From: an uncultured Bacteriovoracaceae bacterium
Lineage (GTDB): Bacteria; Bdellovibrionota; Bacteriovoracia; Bacteriovoracales; Bacteriovoracaceae
DNA: 49,602 nucleotides
Assembly: GCA_937930825.1 (NCBI GenBank)
Contig: CALHBL010000101.1
Span: forward strand, 1 to 49,602
Direction of reading: 5' to 3'
Positions 1-9,100 of this stretch are shown piece after piece. Position 1 is the first letter of the stretch. Each line of letters begins with the position of its first letter. Under the pieces are notes generated by a model that was given only the letters and a program-made list of their open reading frames with translations, was not told the DNA's origin and did no database searches. Position numbers and translations under genes: made by a program.

Positions 1-2
1 CT

Positions 3-364
3 AATAATAGCGAGCGCCTTGTAGAATGGTTGCGGGCAAGTCGTGCAGATCATGTTGTGATTATTACCGATGTAGATGAGTACCAGGCGCAGTTTAGGGA
101 GTATCTGGACCTCCGAGGGGCAAAGGTTGAAGGGATTGGCACTGAGCCTATTCATGCTACAGCTCTAATGAATTACTCAAAGAAATTAAGGAAGATCTGT
201 CAATAGATCTTCCTTATTCTAATCTATTGAACCCTCTAGAAATAGAAGAGGCTGAATTTAGTACCACTCAGGATCTAATGGGCATTTATGGTAATAACCT
301 GAACCGCTATAACGTTCTTTATGATACCTTTGAAGGGAAACTAATAAAGAAAAAGATTAAATAA
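3..364 (+). pseudogene. C-terminal remnant of an unrecognised gene, apparently frameshifted
   Basis: Two open frames overlap here. The frame starting at base 3 reads protein-like sequence up to a TAG at 204-206. The frame one base earlier is open from 146 and reads equally protein-like sequence to a TAA at 362-364, but it has no ATG. Joining the end of the first (HATALMN) to the second (NELLKEIKED) near bases 163-172 gives one continuous protein end, so a small deletion (for example 4 bases in an ATGAATGAAT-type repeat) is a plausible cause. The first 150 bases look more GC-rich than the rest of the window. I do not recognise the family. The 5' part lies outside the window. Confidence 0.45.
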
Positions 365-564
365 GAAATCTAAGAGCATGAAAGAAAAGAAAATTGTGTC
401 GAAATCTTAGGCACTCTCTTTTATCTCGATTCCTCGATTCCTCGAAAATAAGGCCCTGTTAAGGCTATTGGCACTACTTAGACAAGATGATTGATGATTT
501 ACACAAAAGACACAAGAACGCCTATTAGTAGGACATTCCCTCCTTTCTTTGATAAGTTTTCAAA

Positions 565-1632
565 ATGTTAAGTCAATTAGTAGAATGGAGTAACGCTAAC
601 TATAGTGATCTTCCGTGGCGTAAGCGCCGTTCAATGTACCACACTCTTGTCTCTGAAATAATGTTACAGCAGACAACGGTTTCCACTGTCATCAAGCATT
701 TTGATAAATTTATAAGTACTTATCCCACCCTAGAAGAGCTGGCCAAATCTACTGAGGAAGAAGTTTGTTCTCACTGGCAAGGGCTAGGTTACTATAGGCG
801 CGCACGTAATTTAAGAAAAGCTGCTCTTTCAATAGTTGAAGACTATGGGGGAGAGTTTCCTTTGGATGAGGCTTCATTAAAAGAAATTCCAGGCATCGGA
901 GATTATACCGCTGCGGCCTTGATGGCCATCGGTGCAAATTCAAAGGCCCTTGCCGTTGATGCTAATATTGAAAGAGTCGTAGCAAGACTCTTTGGTTTAA
1001 AAGATGAGAAGGGTGTTAAACTCCAAAGAAGAATTAGAGAAGGTTTTAGAAAAGAAGAATTCTCTAAACTTGAAAGAAGAGTTAGTTTTCGAGAGCTCAA
1101 TGAAAGTCTTATGGATCTCGGACGAGTTTATTGCCAAGCAAAGAGAGCTGATTGTTTAATTTGTCCTTTAAGAAAATCTTGTTCTTGTGTGAAAGAAAAG
1201 TTGATGCCTCTTGAAATTCCCTTTGTTAAGGAAGAAAAGAAAAAGAAAGAGTCATTCAAGCTTGAGCTTCTAAGAGTCGTTGTCTATTCACGAGGAAAAG
1301 TTCTTGGCTCAGTGAGAGAGGAAGGCCTATGGCTCGGAGGACAAATTGAAGTTCCTACTTTCATCATTAATACAGAAGATAAGAAATTAAAGCAGTATCA
1401 AAAAGTAAAAATTAAGAAAGCCTCTATCACTAATCTGCCCATCGTGAAAACAGCAATTACAAAATATAAGATTACTAACCGAATCTTACATTTATCTAAT
1501 AAGGAATTTAAGCTACTTATGAAGGATTGGGGTATTGATGAGGATTATCAGTATTATATTTTTGATGGCCAGAAGCATCACTTTTCAACTACAACACTTA
1601 AATCACTTAAAAAAATTGGAGTATCAAAATGA
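565..1632 (+). CDS. mutY: A/G-specific adenine glycosylase MutY
   Basis: Base-excision repair enzyme that removes adenine mispaired with 8-oxoguanine. The 355-aa protein is normal length. The glycosylase core holds the catalytic Glu31 in SEIMLQQT, the helix-hairpin-helix PGIGDYTA (109-116) and the catalytic Asp132 in VDANIERV. The [4Fe-4S] loop is complete: Cys190-x6-Cys197-x2-Cys200-x5-Cys206. Residues from about 228 form the weaker C-terminal NUDIX-like domain that recognises 8-oxoG. The chosen ATG has no clear ribosome binding site but starts directly before the conserved core. The stop codon overlaps the next gene in an ATGA arrangement, so the two are probably translated together. Confidence 0.95.
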   Translation: MLSQLVEWSNANYSDLPWRKRRSMYHTLVSEIMLQQTTVSTVIKHFDKFISTYPTLEELAKSTEEEVCSHWQGLGYYRRARNLRKAALSIVEDYGGEFPLDEASLKEIPGIGDYTAAALMAIGANSKALAVDANIERVVARLFGLKDEKGVKLQRRIREGFRKEEFSKLERRVSFRELNESLMDLGRVYCQAKRADCLICPLRKSCSCVKEKLMPLEIPFVKEEKKKKESFKLELLRVVVYSRGKVLGSVREEGLWLGGQIEVPTFIINTEDKKLKQYQKVKIKKASITNLPIVKTAITKYKITNRILHLSNKEFKLLMKDWGIDEDYQYYIFDGQKHHFSTTTLKSLKKIGVSK

Positions 1633-2768
1633 GACTACATTCACTCTTCTTCATTCTTCTTTCTTGTCTGGCTTTTCAGATCAATTCAACTGAAGTTTCA
1701 ATGACGACTTATAACTTAGGCCTTGCTCATACCTTTGTTCCCTTTGCTCCTGAAAGAATAACTCCCTTAGTAAGTAATTTAGAAGCTCATAAGACAGATG
1801 TTCTTTGCTTACAAGAAGTCTGGAAGAAGTCTGATCGGCGTACAATAGAGAAGAGCTTAAAAGACATCTATCCGTATCATTATAAAACACCGGTTAAGAA
1901 TTATAGAGTCGGGGGGCGTCCCACTTGTAAGATCAGCGATATTTTTGGTGAAGGTAAATTTGTAAGCTGCATGCAAAGTAAATGCGGTGAAGCTGAAGGT
2001 GATGACTTCACTGATTGCTTGATTGATAAATGCGGGGAACCTTTAAGTAATTTAAAAGAAACTAACCGGGTTTGTGCCAGTGCCCTTATGGCCCAGGTTG
2101 GAAAGAGCCCTATCGCAAGTATACTCTCTATTATAAATCCATTTGTTCGTGCGGGACAGTTTACTTACAAAGGCTCCAATGGACTGATGCTCTTTTCTAA
2201 GTACCCTATAAAGGAAAGAGAATATATAGACTTCAAAGACATCTCAACTTTAAGTAGAAGAGGTGCCTTGTCTGTCGTACTAGATATTGATGGAAGAGAC
2301 CTTAGGGCCGTTTGTACTCACTTAACTTCTGACCTTTCAAGAACGATTCCGTATACGGGAAAATTTGAAAACTGGGGCTCAGAAAATAAAGAACAATTCT
2401 CTAGATTGTTAGAAGCAACTAATAAAGAGAATTATCCTACTGCCTTATTGGGTGATTTTAATTGCGGCTTTAAAAAAGACTCAACAAATGTCAGTGGAGA
2501 GTTAGAGAGCTCTTGTCAACAAGCGATTGACTTGAACTTTAGTGACTTCCTCTCTGAATCCTTAGACGAGTGTACTTTCTGCAATAATAATTTATTGAAT
2601 GATCTTGATCAGCAGAGCGAGGCGATAGACCATATTTTCCTGAAGGGGCTAACTGCTGTATCCGGCAAGATTCTATTCAAGGATGAGATCTATATCTTAA
2701 GAGATAGAAATGAGCAGAGAACGAATCTATCAGATCACTACGGATTAGAGGTTCGAGCTTCTTTCTAA
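1629..2768 (+). CDS. Secreted endonuclease/exonuclease/phosphatase-family hydrolase
   Basis: The 379-aa protein begins with a signal peptide (about residues 1-20) and is probably exported. It has the full catalytic set of the EEP superfamily (DNase I, sphingomyelinase, inositol phosphatase folds): Asn29, Glu63 in LCLQEVW, His231, the GDFN motif with Asp276 and Asn278, Asp334-His335 in AIDHIF, and Asp369-His370 in LSDHYG. Residues 100-149 form a cysteine-rich insertion (Cys100, 114, 119, 130, 135, 149) likely to be disulphide-bonded, which fits export. The substrate cannot be told from sequence: nucleic acid, phospholipid or phosphoinositide are all possible. Its start overlaps the mutY stop by four bases, but a shared pathway is not implied. 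Confidence 0.85.
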   Translation: MRLHSLFFILLSCLAFQINSTEVSMTTYNLGLAHTFVPFAPERITPLVSNLEAHKTDVLCLQEVWKKSDRRTIEKSLKDIYPYHYKTPVKNYRVGGRPTCKISDIFGEGKFVSCMQSKCGEAEGDDFTDCLIDKCGEPLSNLKETNRVCASALMAQVGKSPIASILSIINPFVRAGQFTYKGSNGLMLFSKYPIKEREYIDFKDISTLSRRGALSVVLDIDGRDLRAVCTHLTSDLSRTIPYTGKFENWGSENKEQFSRLLEATNKENYPTALLGDFNCGFKKDSTNVSGELESSCQQAIDLNFSDFLSESLDECTFCNNNLLNDLDQQSEAIDHIFLKGLTAVSGKILFKDEIYILRDRNEQRTNLSDHYGLEVRASF

Positions 2769-2841
2769 CTTTAGGCGTTGACCTCCTGATTTGACATAGC
2801 TTCTGTATTTACAGAAACTTATGTAATATTCGGAGGTTTTC

Positions 2842-3300
2842 ATGACGACTAGGTTCCTATTAATTCTATCCTTAGTATTTCTAAGCGTTTCTTGTACATC
2901 GATTAATAAGTCTCACTTAAACTCTTCCGTAGGTATTACGATTAGTAGTCCTATGGAAGCTAAGATTGATGTCGATATGACAAAGAAGCTTGTTGGTTAC
3001 GCTAGTGGTGGCTATTTATTTCACCTCTTTAAAGTTGCAGGGGATAATAAGCATGTCGATGGCGTCTCTTATTCCGCATCAGATGAAAATGGATTCTTAA
3101 GTTTCTTCAATGCTTTTAGTAAGTCTAGTGAGGTTCGCTCAGCCGCTGCCTATAATGCTATACGAACCTCGGAAGCTGATATTCTAATAAACCCTCAGTA
3201 TGTTATAGAGGAGAGTAATTGGAATCCCTTCTATAAGCTAATCAAAGTGAAGGTTACAGGCTATCCTGGGAAAGTGATATCGATAAAGAATAGGAACTAG
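2842..3300 (+). CDS. Putative lipoprotein, unknown function
   Basis: A 152-aa protein with a clear lipoprotein signal: a short charged start, a hydrophobic stretch and the lipobox LSVSC with Cys18. A ribosome site (GGAGG) lies 8 bases before the ATG. The remainder has no motif I can name firmly. The C-terminal half, with an alanine-rich helix followed by ADILINPQY, faintly resembles TRL-type bacterial lipoproteins; this is a weak impression. It is separated from the upstream gene by about 70 bases containing a 16-bp palindrome, and from the next gene by only 7 bases, so the latter two are likely one transcript. Confidence 0.75.
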   Translation: MTTRFLLILSLVFLSVSCTSINKSHLNSSVGITISSPMEAKIDVDMTKKLVGYASGGYLFHLFKVAGDNKHVDGVSYSASDENGFLSFFNAFSKSSEVRSAAAYNAIRTSEADILINPQYVIEESNWNPFYKLIKVKVTGYPGKVISIKNRN

Positions 3301-3307
3301 TGTAGAC

Positions 3308-3928
3308 ATGAGTTTTAGCTTGAAAATGGTCTTTCTCGTGAGCTTTTTAGGTTTAGCTACTTTAACAAGAGCAGCTGTACCCATAGATTCAAAGTTTATA
3401 GGTAGAATTCTGGGAGCTTCTGATAGTAAGAAAACAATATTAGTAAATAGAGGCTCAGAGCATGGTCTCGCTAAAATGCAACACGCTAAAATAAGTATTC
3501 CTAGTGGTGTTGTTGCTAGAGCTGTTGTTGTAAAGATTTCCCCATCTCGATCAGTTTGGTCCGTTTATCGTATTCTTAAAAAAGATAAGATTGCACCTCA
3601 ATTAGTGGCGACATTTAAAATATCTTCTCCAGTAACTTTAACTACTGATGAATCAAAGAACCTTGGAAAGCTAGGCCCAAAAATAACTAAGAAGCGCGAA
3701 ACAATTCCAAAAGAGCCAAAATTTGAAAAAAAACAAAGAAGAATCAAGAACCAAATAAAGATGTCTGAGCAAACTGTAAGCCACCTAGACAATATTGATT
3801 ACACTAATCTAAATGAGCCTATTAAAGGGCGACAAGAGTTGGATGTTGATGTTGACTGGAGTGCACTCAATGGAAAAAAAGATACGGTCAAATTTGACGC
3901 AACTCTTGATTATGGCGGATTGCATTAG
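3308..3928 (+). CDS. Secreted protein, unknown, possible FlgT C-terminal-like domain
   Basis: The 206-aa protein has a signal peptide ending near residue 22 (LTRAA). Residues 27-85 (around IGRILGASDSKKTILVNRGS) resemble the small beta domain seen at the C-terminus of FlgT and related envelope proteins, where a glycine-containing turn follows 'valine-asparagine-x-glycine'. That comparison is tentative. The second half is lysine-rich and low in complexity, then ends with two similar short blocks (DVDWSALNG and FDATLDYGG). It lies 7 bases after the preceding lipoprotein gene. Function is unknown; a periplasmic role is inferred from the signal peptide only. Confidence 0.65.
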   Translation: MSFSLKMVFLVSFLGLATLTRAAVPIDSKFIGRILGASDSKKTILVNRGSEHGLAKMQHAKISIPSGVVARAVVVKISPSRSVWSVYRILKKDKIAPQLVATFKISSPVTLTTDESKNLGKLGPKITKKRETIPKEPKFEKKQRRIKNQIKMSEQTVSHLDNIDYTNLNEPIKGRQELDVDVDWSALNGKKDTVKFDATLDYGGLH

Positions 3929-3972
3929 TCTCGTTTCAATACTCCTTCTTTAAGTAAAATAGTGATTGTTAA

Positions 3973-4101
3973 CAATTAAATGACATTCCAAATACAATCG
4001 AATCTGAAGGTTGGGGCACACTAGACTTAGGCATTAACGAAGGTCCTAAGCTTACAAAGGTTTTGTCTCCTAGAGTTCCTCCAAAGCTTCTTTTGCAGTG
4101 A
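3973..4101 (+). pseudogene. Open fragment without start codon, possible gene remnant
   Basis: Between a TAA at 3970-3972 and a TGA at 4099-4101 one frame stays open for about 42 codons and reads protein-like sequence (for example GWGTLDLGINEGPKL). There is no ATG, GTG or TTG at a sensible place and no ribosome site, so it looks like the tail of a decayed gene. Its WGTLDLG-like block recalls the tail of the preceding gene (WSALNG, LDYGG), which could mean a duplicated, broken C-terminus. The rest of 3929-4236 holds only the terminator below. Confidence 0.3.
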
Positions 4102-4104
4102 TTA

Positions 4105-4140
4105 GCCCCAATCGCTTAAGACAAAGCTTGGGGCCTTCTT
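4105..4140 (+). terminator. Hairpin terminator after the 2842-3928 genes
   Basis: GCCCCAA (4105-4111) pairs with TTGGGGC (4128-4134), and GCTT/AAGC inside extends the stem. A short pyrimidine tract (CTTCTT) follows. It sits between the last plus-strand gene and the convergent rnpB, as expected for a terminator; the U tract is weak. Confidence 0.6.
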
Positions 4141-4236
4141 GCCTCTAAATACACCGCTTCTAGAAAGGAATTCAAACAGGGGGTACTATAGAGCTTCAAT
4201 GTTATCCACAGTAGCGTTTGAGAATAGTTGGAAAAA

Positions 4237-4545
4237 ACCGAGAGTGAGTGTAAGCCGGGTTCTGTCGTGAGACATCATTCGTCTAGACCTAGAATTACTC
4301 CTAGGTTCAAGCGCTCTACCCGTCTACAGGAAGTGGCCCCCCCATATGTAGACCTATTTGAGCTTGCACCACGTAGAGTTTACCTGGTTTCACTACGGCC
4401 GAACCGTACATTCTTTCTGTTGCACTTGTCCTCACCTCACGGTGGACGGGAGTTACCCGCTACGCTGCCATATGGTGCCCGGACTTTCCTCCCGCACCAG
4501 CAAATAAATTTACTGATGCCGGCGATGTCCTCTCACTCTCGGTGC
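4237..4545 (-). ncRNA. rnpB: RNase P RNA, compact type A
   Basis: The catalytic RNA of RNase P, which trims the 5' ends of tRNA precursors. On the minus strand it shows the diagnostic GAGGAAAGTCCGGGC near the 5' end, GTGCAACAGAAAG in the middle, the GGTAAAC and CAAATAGG blocks, and ACAGAACCCGGCTTA near the 3' end. Helix P1 is a perfect 12-bp pairing between 4532-4543 and 4237-4248, followed on the minus strand by six Ts that can serve as terminator. At about 309 nt it is short for the type: between GTGAAA and GGTAAAC only three bases remain, so P13 and P14 are absent and P12 is a stub. A TTGACT element (4573-4578) upstream may be the -35 box. Confidence 0.95.
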
Positions 4546-4716
4546 TTCTATGTCGCATACAGTAATATCATTAGTCAATAAATTGGGAATTTGACGAGAA
4601 AATGAATTATACTCTACTGCTTTAAGTCCCTAACTATTTTGCAGCTTAAGGACGAGTAAAAAGGCTTTGTTTTGAGGAAGCTTAGTTACGGTGTACGAAT
4701 TGATGAGGTCTCTATA

Positions 4717-6147
4717 ATGAAAGTAGCACTTAGTTTAATTTCTTCTCTCTTTTATTCACATGGAGTTCTTGCTAATTTATCTGGCTTAACTCAGGACTTT
4801 TTAAAGAATAACGCCGATGTTGCCGTAGCAAAATCTCAAATAGAATTGGCGAAACTCGACTATCAAGCCTTCGACTTACAGAACACCACTAATTTAACGG
4901 CCTCCACTGGTTATAATGACAACTCATTAGAGTCATTTTCAGCTTTTGCTGCCCAGTTTGCTGGAGGTGCATTTAGGCTACCTATTGAGTCAATCACCCA
5001 TACCTTAGGCTTAGAAAAGTCATTCTCTTGGGGTGGTGAACTTGCTTTTGATAACTCCATTCAGACGTTGAAAGCGCAAGGAGCTAAGAGTATTTATGGT
5101 TTTTCCCAAGGGTTAACTTATAGGCAGAGTCTAGGTAGAGACTTTCTTGGGCGTGGCTTTAAGAAACGCCGAGATGAACTTTCTTTGGCCTTAAAATTTA
5201 GTGAATCAAGTTCTGAACAAGCAATTCAAACGAGGTTACTTGAGTTTTCTCGAGGCTACTATGATGTTTCTCTTAATAAAGCCCTTGTGAAGTTAAGGGC
5301 CGATGCGCAGTCGAGGGCCAAGCGCAGGCTTTCCTTAATAAAGGCAAGAGTTCGTGATGGCCTTCGTGAAAAAGTAGATAGAATACAAGCTGAGCTTTCA
5401 TACTTTCAAACTATTGAAAATGTCTCAAGTGCTCAGCAAAACTTAACGTCAGCTTTAGAGCTGATTTCGACAGCTGTTCATAGGAAAGTTGGTAGTGATG
5501 AAATAATTTCTCTCTTGGATAAGAGTTATAAGAGAACGAGTAATCCTGTCGGAAAAATTCAGAATAATACAAACTTGAAAGGGCTTCAAGATCAGCTAAA
5601 TACCACAAAGGCCGGTCTAGAGCGGGCCGACTTTAATCTTATGCCAGAGGTAACCTTTCAGGCACAACTTAGAAATAATAACTTTGACCCACAAGAAGCC
5701 CAATCAATCTCTGGAGGAACTTTTACTGGTGATAATGAAGAGGTTGCCGTTTCACTAAATCTAGTTTGGCCAATAGGTTCTAAGCCTCAGAAAGTTGAGA
5801 AAACCCGTGCGCTAGTTAATTATAATACAACTAAGTTGAGATTAGATAAGTTTGCTCAAGATGCTTTGCAGAGTGAAAAATCCATTCAAGAGCAAATAGC
5901 TATTTTAGATAAGAATACTTTAAGTGCGAAGAGAAGACTTTCTTTAGCAACGCAAGCACTTAGGGAATATAATAGGCTCTATTCAAAAGGGAGGGCCGAC
6001 CTTGATCAACTTATTGCTGCAGAAGAAACACTTATCAATACTGAAGTAAGTTATATTCAGTATCTTGCTCAAAGAGAAAGATTGATTTACGGACTGGCGT
6101 TTCTCTATGGAAACTTGAAGTCCTTTATGCTTTCACAAGGAAGTTAA
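4717..6147 (+). CDS. TolC-family outer membrane efflux protein
   Basis: Outer-membrane channel component of a tripartite exporter. I place the start at the ATG at 4717 rather than an upstream in-frame TTG at 4672, because it has GAGG 7-9 bases before it and begins a clear signal peptide (MKVALSLISS..., cleavage near VLA). The mature part, about 455 aa, has the two-fold repeat of long helices typical of OEP proteins, with alternating coiled-coil and beta stretches; the second repeat ends near RADLDQLIAAEETL, a position where the family usually carries a similar segment. It is three bases from the RND pump gene downstream, so the two are one operon. No adaptor gene lies between or next to them. 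Confidence 0.85.
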   Translation: MKVALSLISSLFYSHGVLANLSGLTQDFLKNNADVAVAKSQIELAKLDYQAFDLQNTTNLTASTGYNDNSLESFSAFAAQFAGGAFRLPIESITHTLGLEKSFSWGGELAFDNSIQTLKAQGAKSIYGFSQGLTYRQSLGRDFLGRGFKKRRDELSLALKFSESSSEQAIQTRLLEFSRGYYDVSLNKALVKLRADAQSRAKRRLSLIKARVRDGLREKVDRIQAELSYFQTIENVSSAQQNLTSALELISTAVHRKVGSDEIISLLDKSYKRTSNPVGKIQNNTNLKGLQDQLNTTKAGLERADFNLMPEVTFQAQLRNNNFDPQEAQSISGGTFTGDNEEVAVSLNLVWPIGSKPQKVEKTRALVNYNTTKLRLDKFAQDALQSEKSIQEQIAILDKNTLSAKRRLSLATQALREYNRLYSKGRADLDQLIAAEETLINTEVSYIQYLAQRERLIYGLAFLYGNLKSFMLSQGS

Positions 6148-6150
6148 TTA

Positions 6151-9100
6151 ATGAAAAAAATGATGGAATTCTTTCTTGAGCGCTCGTTACTAGTAAATCT
6201 TCTTACGGTCATGATTCTACTATTAGGTGGAATTTCTCTTTATGGGCTGCAAAAGGAGACATTCCCGACAGTAGAGTTTGACGTAATCATAGTCAGGACA
6301 GGCTACCCAGGTTCTTCTTCAGAAGATGTTGAAAAATTAATAACAATACCACTTGAAAGAGAGATTAAAACGGTCAATGGAATTAAGGAGTTGAATGCCC
6401 TATCAGCAGAAGGAAGTTCCATTATCTATATGGAAGTTGAACCAGAAGCAAATTTAGATGAAGTTCTCGAAGATGTTAAAAACTCTATTGATGGAGTCCA
6501 GGACCTTCCTGATGATGCTACTGTGCCTACAGTGACTTCGGCGGATAATAAGAGAAGAGGTGTTTTGAAAGTTACTTTAACAGGGAAGAACTATAACCTC
6601 TTAAGAGTTACTTCAAAGAAGCTTCGGGATGAACTTGAGAGGGTAAATGGCATTTCTCTAATCAACCTTGATGGTTATCGAGTTGATGAAATTAGAGTTG
6701 AAATTGACCCTGTCAGAATGAATTCCTTTGAGGTGACTGTTGGAGAAGTCTATCAGGCCATTAGAGAGAGAAACTTAAACCTCTCTGCAGGAACAATTGA
6801 GGATCCTACAGGCGATATAATTGTGAGAACTGTTGCTGAGTTTGATGGACCTTTAGATATAGAAAATGTTGTTATCGTTTCTAATAACTCAGGACGGCGA
6901 GTTCTGGTAAAAGATATTGGAAGTGTTACGCGAGCACCTCAAAAGAGTGGCATCCTTCAGCGCTCAAATGGAGAGCAGGCCATTTTTCTAGATGTAAAGG
7001 CCCGTGAACAAGCCGATATTCTCTCTACAACTGAAAAATTAAAAGAAGTAACAGAAGACTTTTTTAAGTCCAATAGTACTGAGGGAGTAAACTTTCGCTA
7101 TACAGATGACCTTTCCTACTTTGTTAAAAGAAGGCTCTCTGTCTTAAGAGACAACGGAGTCATGGGGATGATTCTTGTCTTTGTTACTCTACTTCTCTTT
7201 CTTAATGGAAGAACTTCTTTCATTACGTCTATGGGAGCGCCGATAGCGTTCATGGTGGCCTTTATTATTATGGATTTAATGGGTCTTTCTATAAATCTAA
7301 TTTCGATGTTTGCTCTCATCTTAGTTCTTGGGATGTTGGTAGATGATTCAATAATAGTGGCTGAATACTACTATCAAAAATTAGAAGAGGGGTTGCCTCC
7401 CCACGAAGCGGCCCGAAAAGCAGCTTTTCAAACCATAAAGCCAGTTACCGCTACAATTGCAACCACAATGGTTGCCTTTGGCTCCCTCTTCTTTATGGGT
7501 GGCATTATGGGGAAGTTCTTGTGGCCTGTACCAGCGGTCGTGATTATTTGTCTGGTTGCATCCTTGCTTGAATGCTTCTTTATCCTTCCTTCACACCTTG
7601 CAGATTTCTGTAAGCTAACTTCTAAAAAGAATAAGAAGCGTTGGTACGACACAATGACTAACTGGTATGGAGTCATTTTAGAAAAAGTTTTAAAAGCACC
7701 GTGGGTAATTCTAGTTAGTTTTGCAGTAATCTTTATTGCTTCTCTTGTAATGGCCAAGTCTATGAAGTTTGAATTATTTCCAGGAGATGATGTGCGTACA
7801 GTCTTCCTCCAGATGAAGGGAAGGGTAGGCGTTTCACTAGATATTACTGATGAAGCAGTAGCGAAAGTAGAAGAAATGACTCTCGCTGAACTTAAGAAAG
7901 AAGAGTTAGATCAGGTTAAGGCACAAGTTGGGGTTCTTAGAGGTGGTAATGGCAATAAAACCGGAAGCCACTACGGCTCACTTATTATTTACTTAACTCC
8001 ACCTGGGGATAGAGACAGAAGCACAGACGAAATACTGACTGCGCTTACTAATAAAGCTAAGAAGCTAACTCCTGACTATGTGATAACGACAACGAAAGTA
8101 CAGGGAGGGCCTCCTAAGGGTGAGGCCGTAGATATTCAACTGACAAGTGACTCTCTACTCGATTTAAAGAAAGCATCTCACACAATTAGAGAGAGATTGG
8201 AGAAGACCGCAGGGGTCATCGCTCCAGAAGTAGATTTTGAAACGGGTAAAGAACAGATCGTTATAAAAGTTAATGAAGCTGAAGCCAAACGCTTAGGCTT
8301 AACCACTCGCCAAATTGCACTGGAAGTAAGGAGAATTCTTTCAGGAGATTCTATAACAGAGATAAGAGAGTCTGAAGAAGATATAGAGGTGAAGCTTTTA
8401 TTTGATGAGGAAGCTAGGTCGAAAGTTGAGAGTTTGATGCTTCTTCACCTCGTTAATAATCAAGGCAGAAGGATTCCTCTAAAGAGGGTTGTTACTCTTG
8501 GGAAGCAACCGGGCGCCTTTGTCATTCGAAGGCTGAATAGAAAGAGAATTATTTCGGTAACCGCGGATATTGATAAGAAAATTACAACTCCAGTAGCAAT
8601 AGCAAAGAGCTTCAAGCCTGTTGTTGAAGAAATTTTGAAAGAAACTCCAAGTGTTAGCTACAGTTTTGGTGGAGAGAATAAAGATACTAAGGAGTCTATG
8701 TTAAGACTTGCAAAGTCTGGAGTAATGGCGCTCGGGGCGATTTTTATCATTCTTGTTATTATGTTTAACTCTCTTATGCATCCAATCGTTGTCATGTCTG
8801 CCATACCGCTAGGGCTCATCGGTGTGATATGGACATTCAAGTTCGCAGGCCAGTCACTTGGTTTCATGGCCTTGATGGGGGTTGTGGCGCTTATTGGTGT
8901 CGTGGTGAATGATTCCATTGTTCTAGTGAGCTTTATCAATGAGAAGAGGGAAGAGTATAAAGACGATCTCCCTAGGGCCGTTTTCGAAGCGTCTAAGTCG
9001 AGGTTTAGAGCAGTTATCTTAACAACAATAACTACTGTCGCTGGCCTAATTCCTATCGCTCATCCAAATATTTCTACGCTCCTTTCTTTCGGCGCCAATA

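Noticed and set aside
163-181. Programmed -1 frameshift in the left-edge gene
   Set aside because: No standard slippery heptamer or downstream pseudoknot is evident; a simple indel explains the two frames better.
2791-2827. Firm sigma70 promoter from the TTGACA at 2791
   Set aside because: No -10-like box lies 16-18 bases downstream; the nearest candidates are at 22-25 bases.
4228-4581. A 117-codon open frame on the plus strand across rnpB
   Set aside because: It is the antisense of RNase P RNA; the conserved RNA blocks and the perfect P1 pairing explain the sequence, and this frame is a well-known type of false gene.
4672-4716. TTG start for the TolC-like gene
   Set aside because: No ribosome site; the ATG at 4717 has one and begins a signal peptide.
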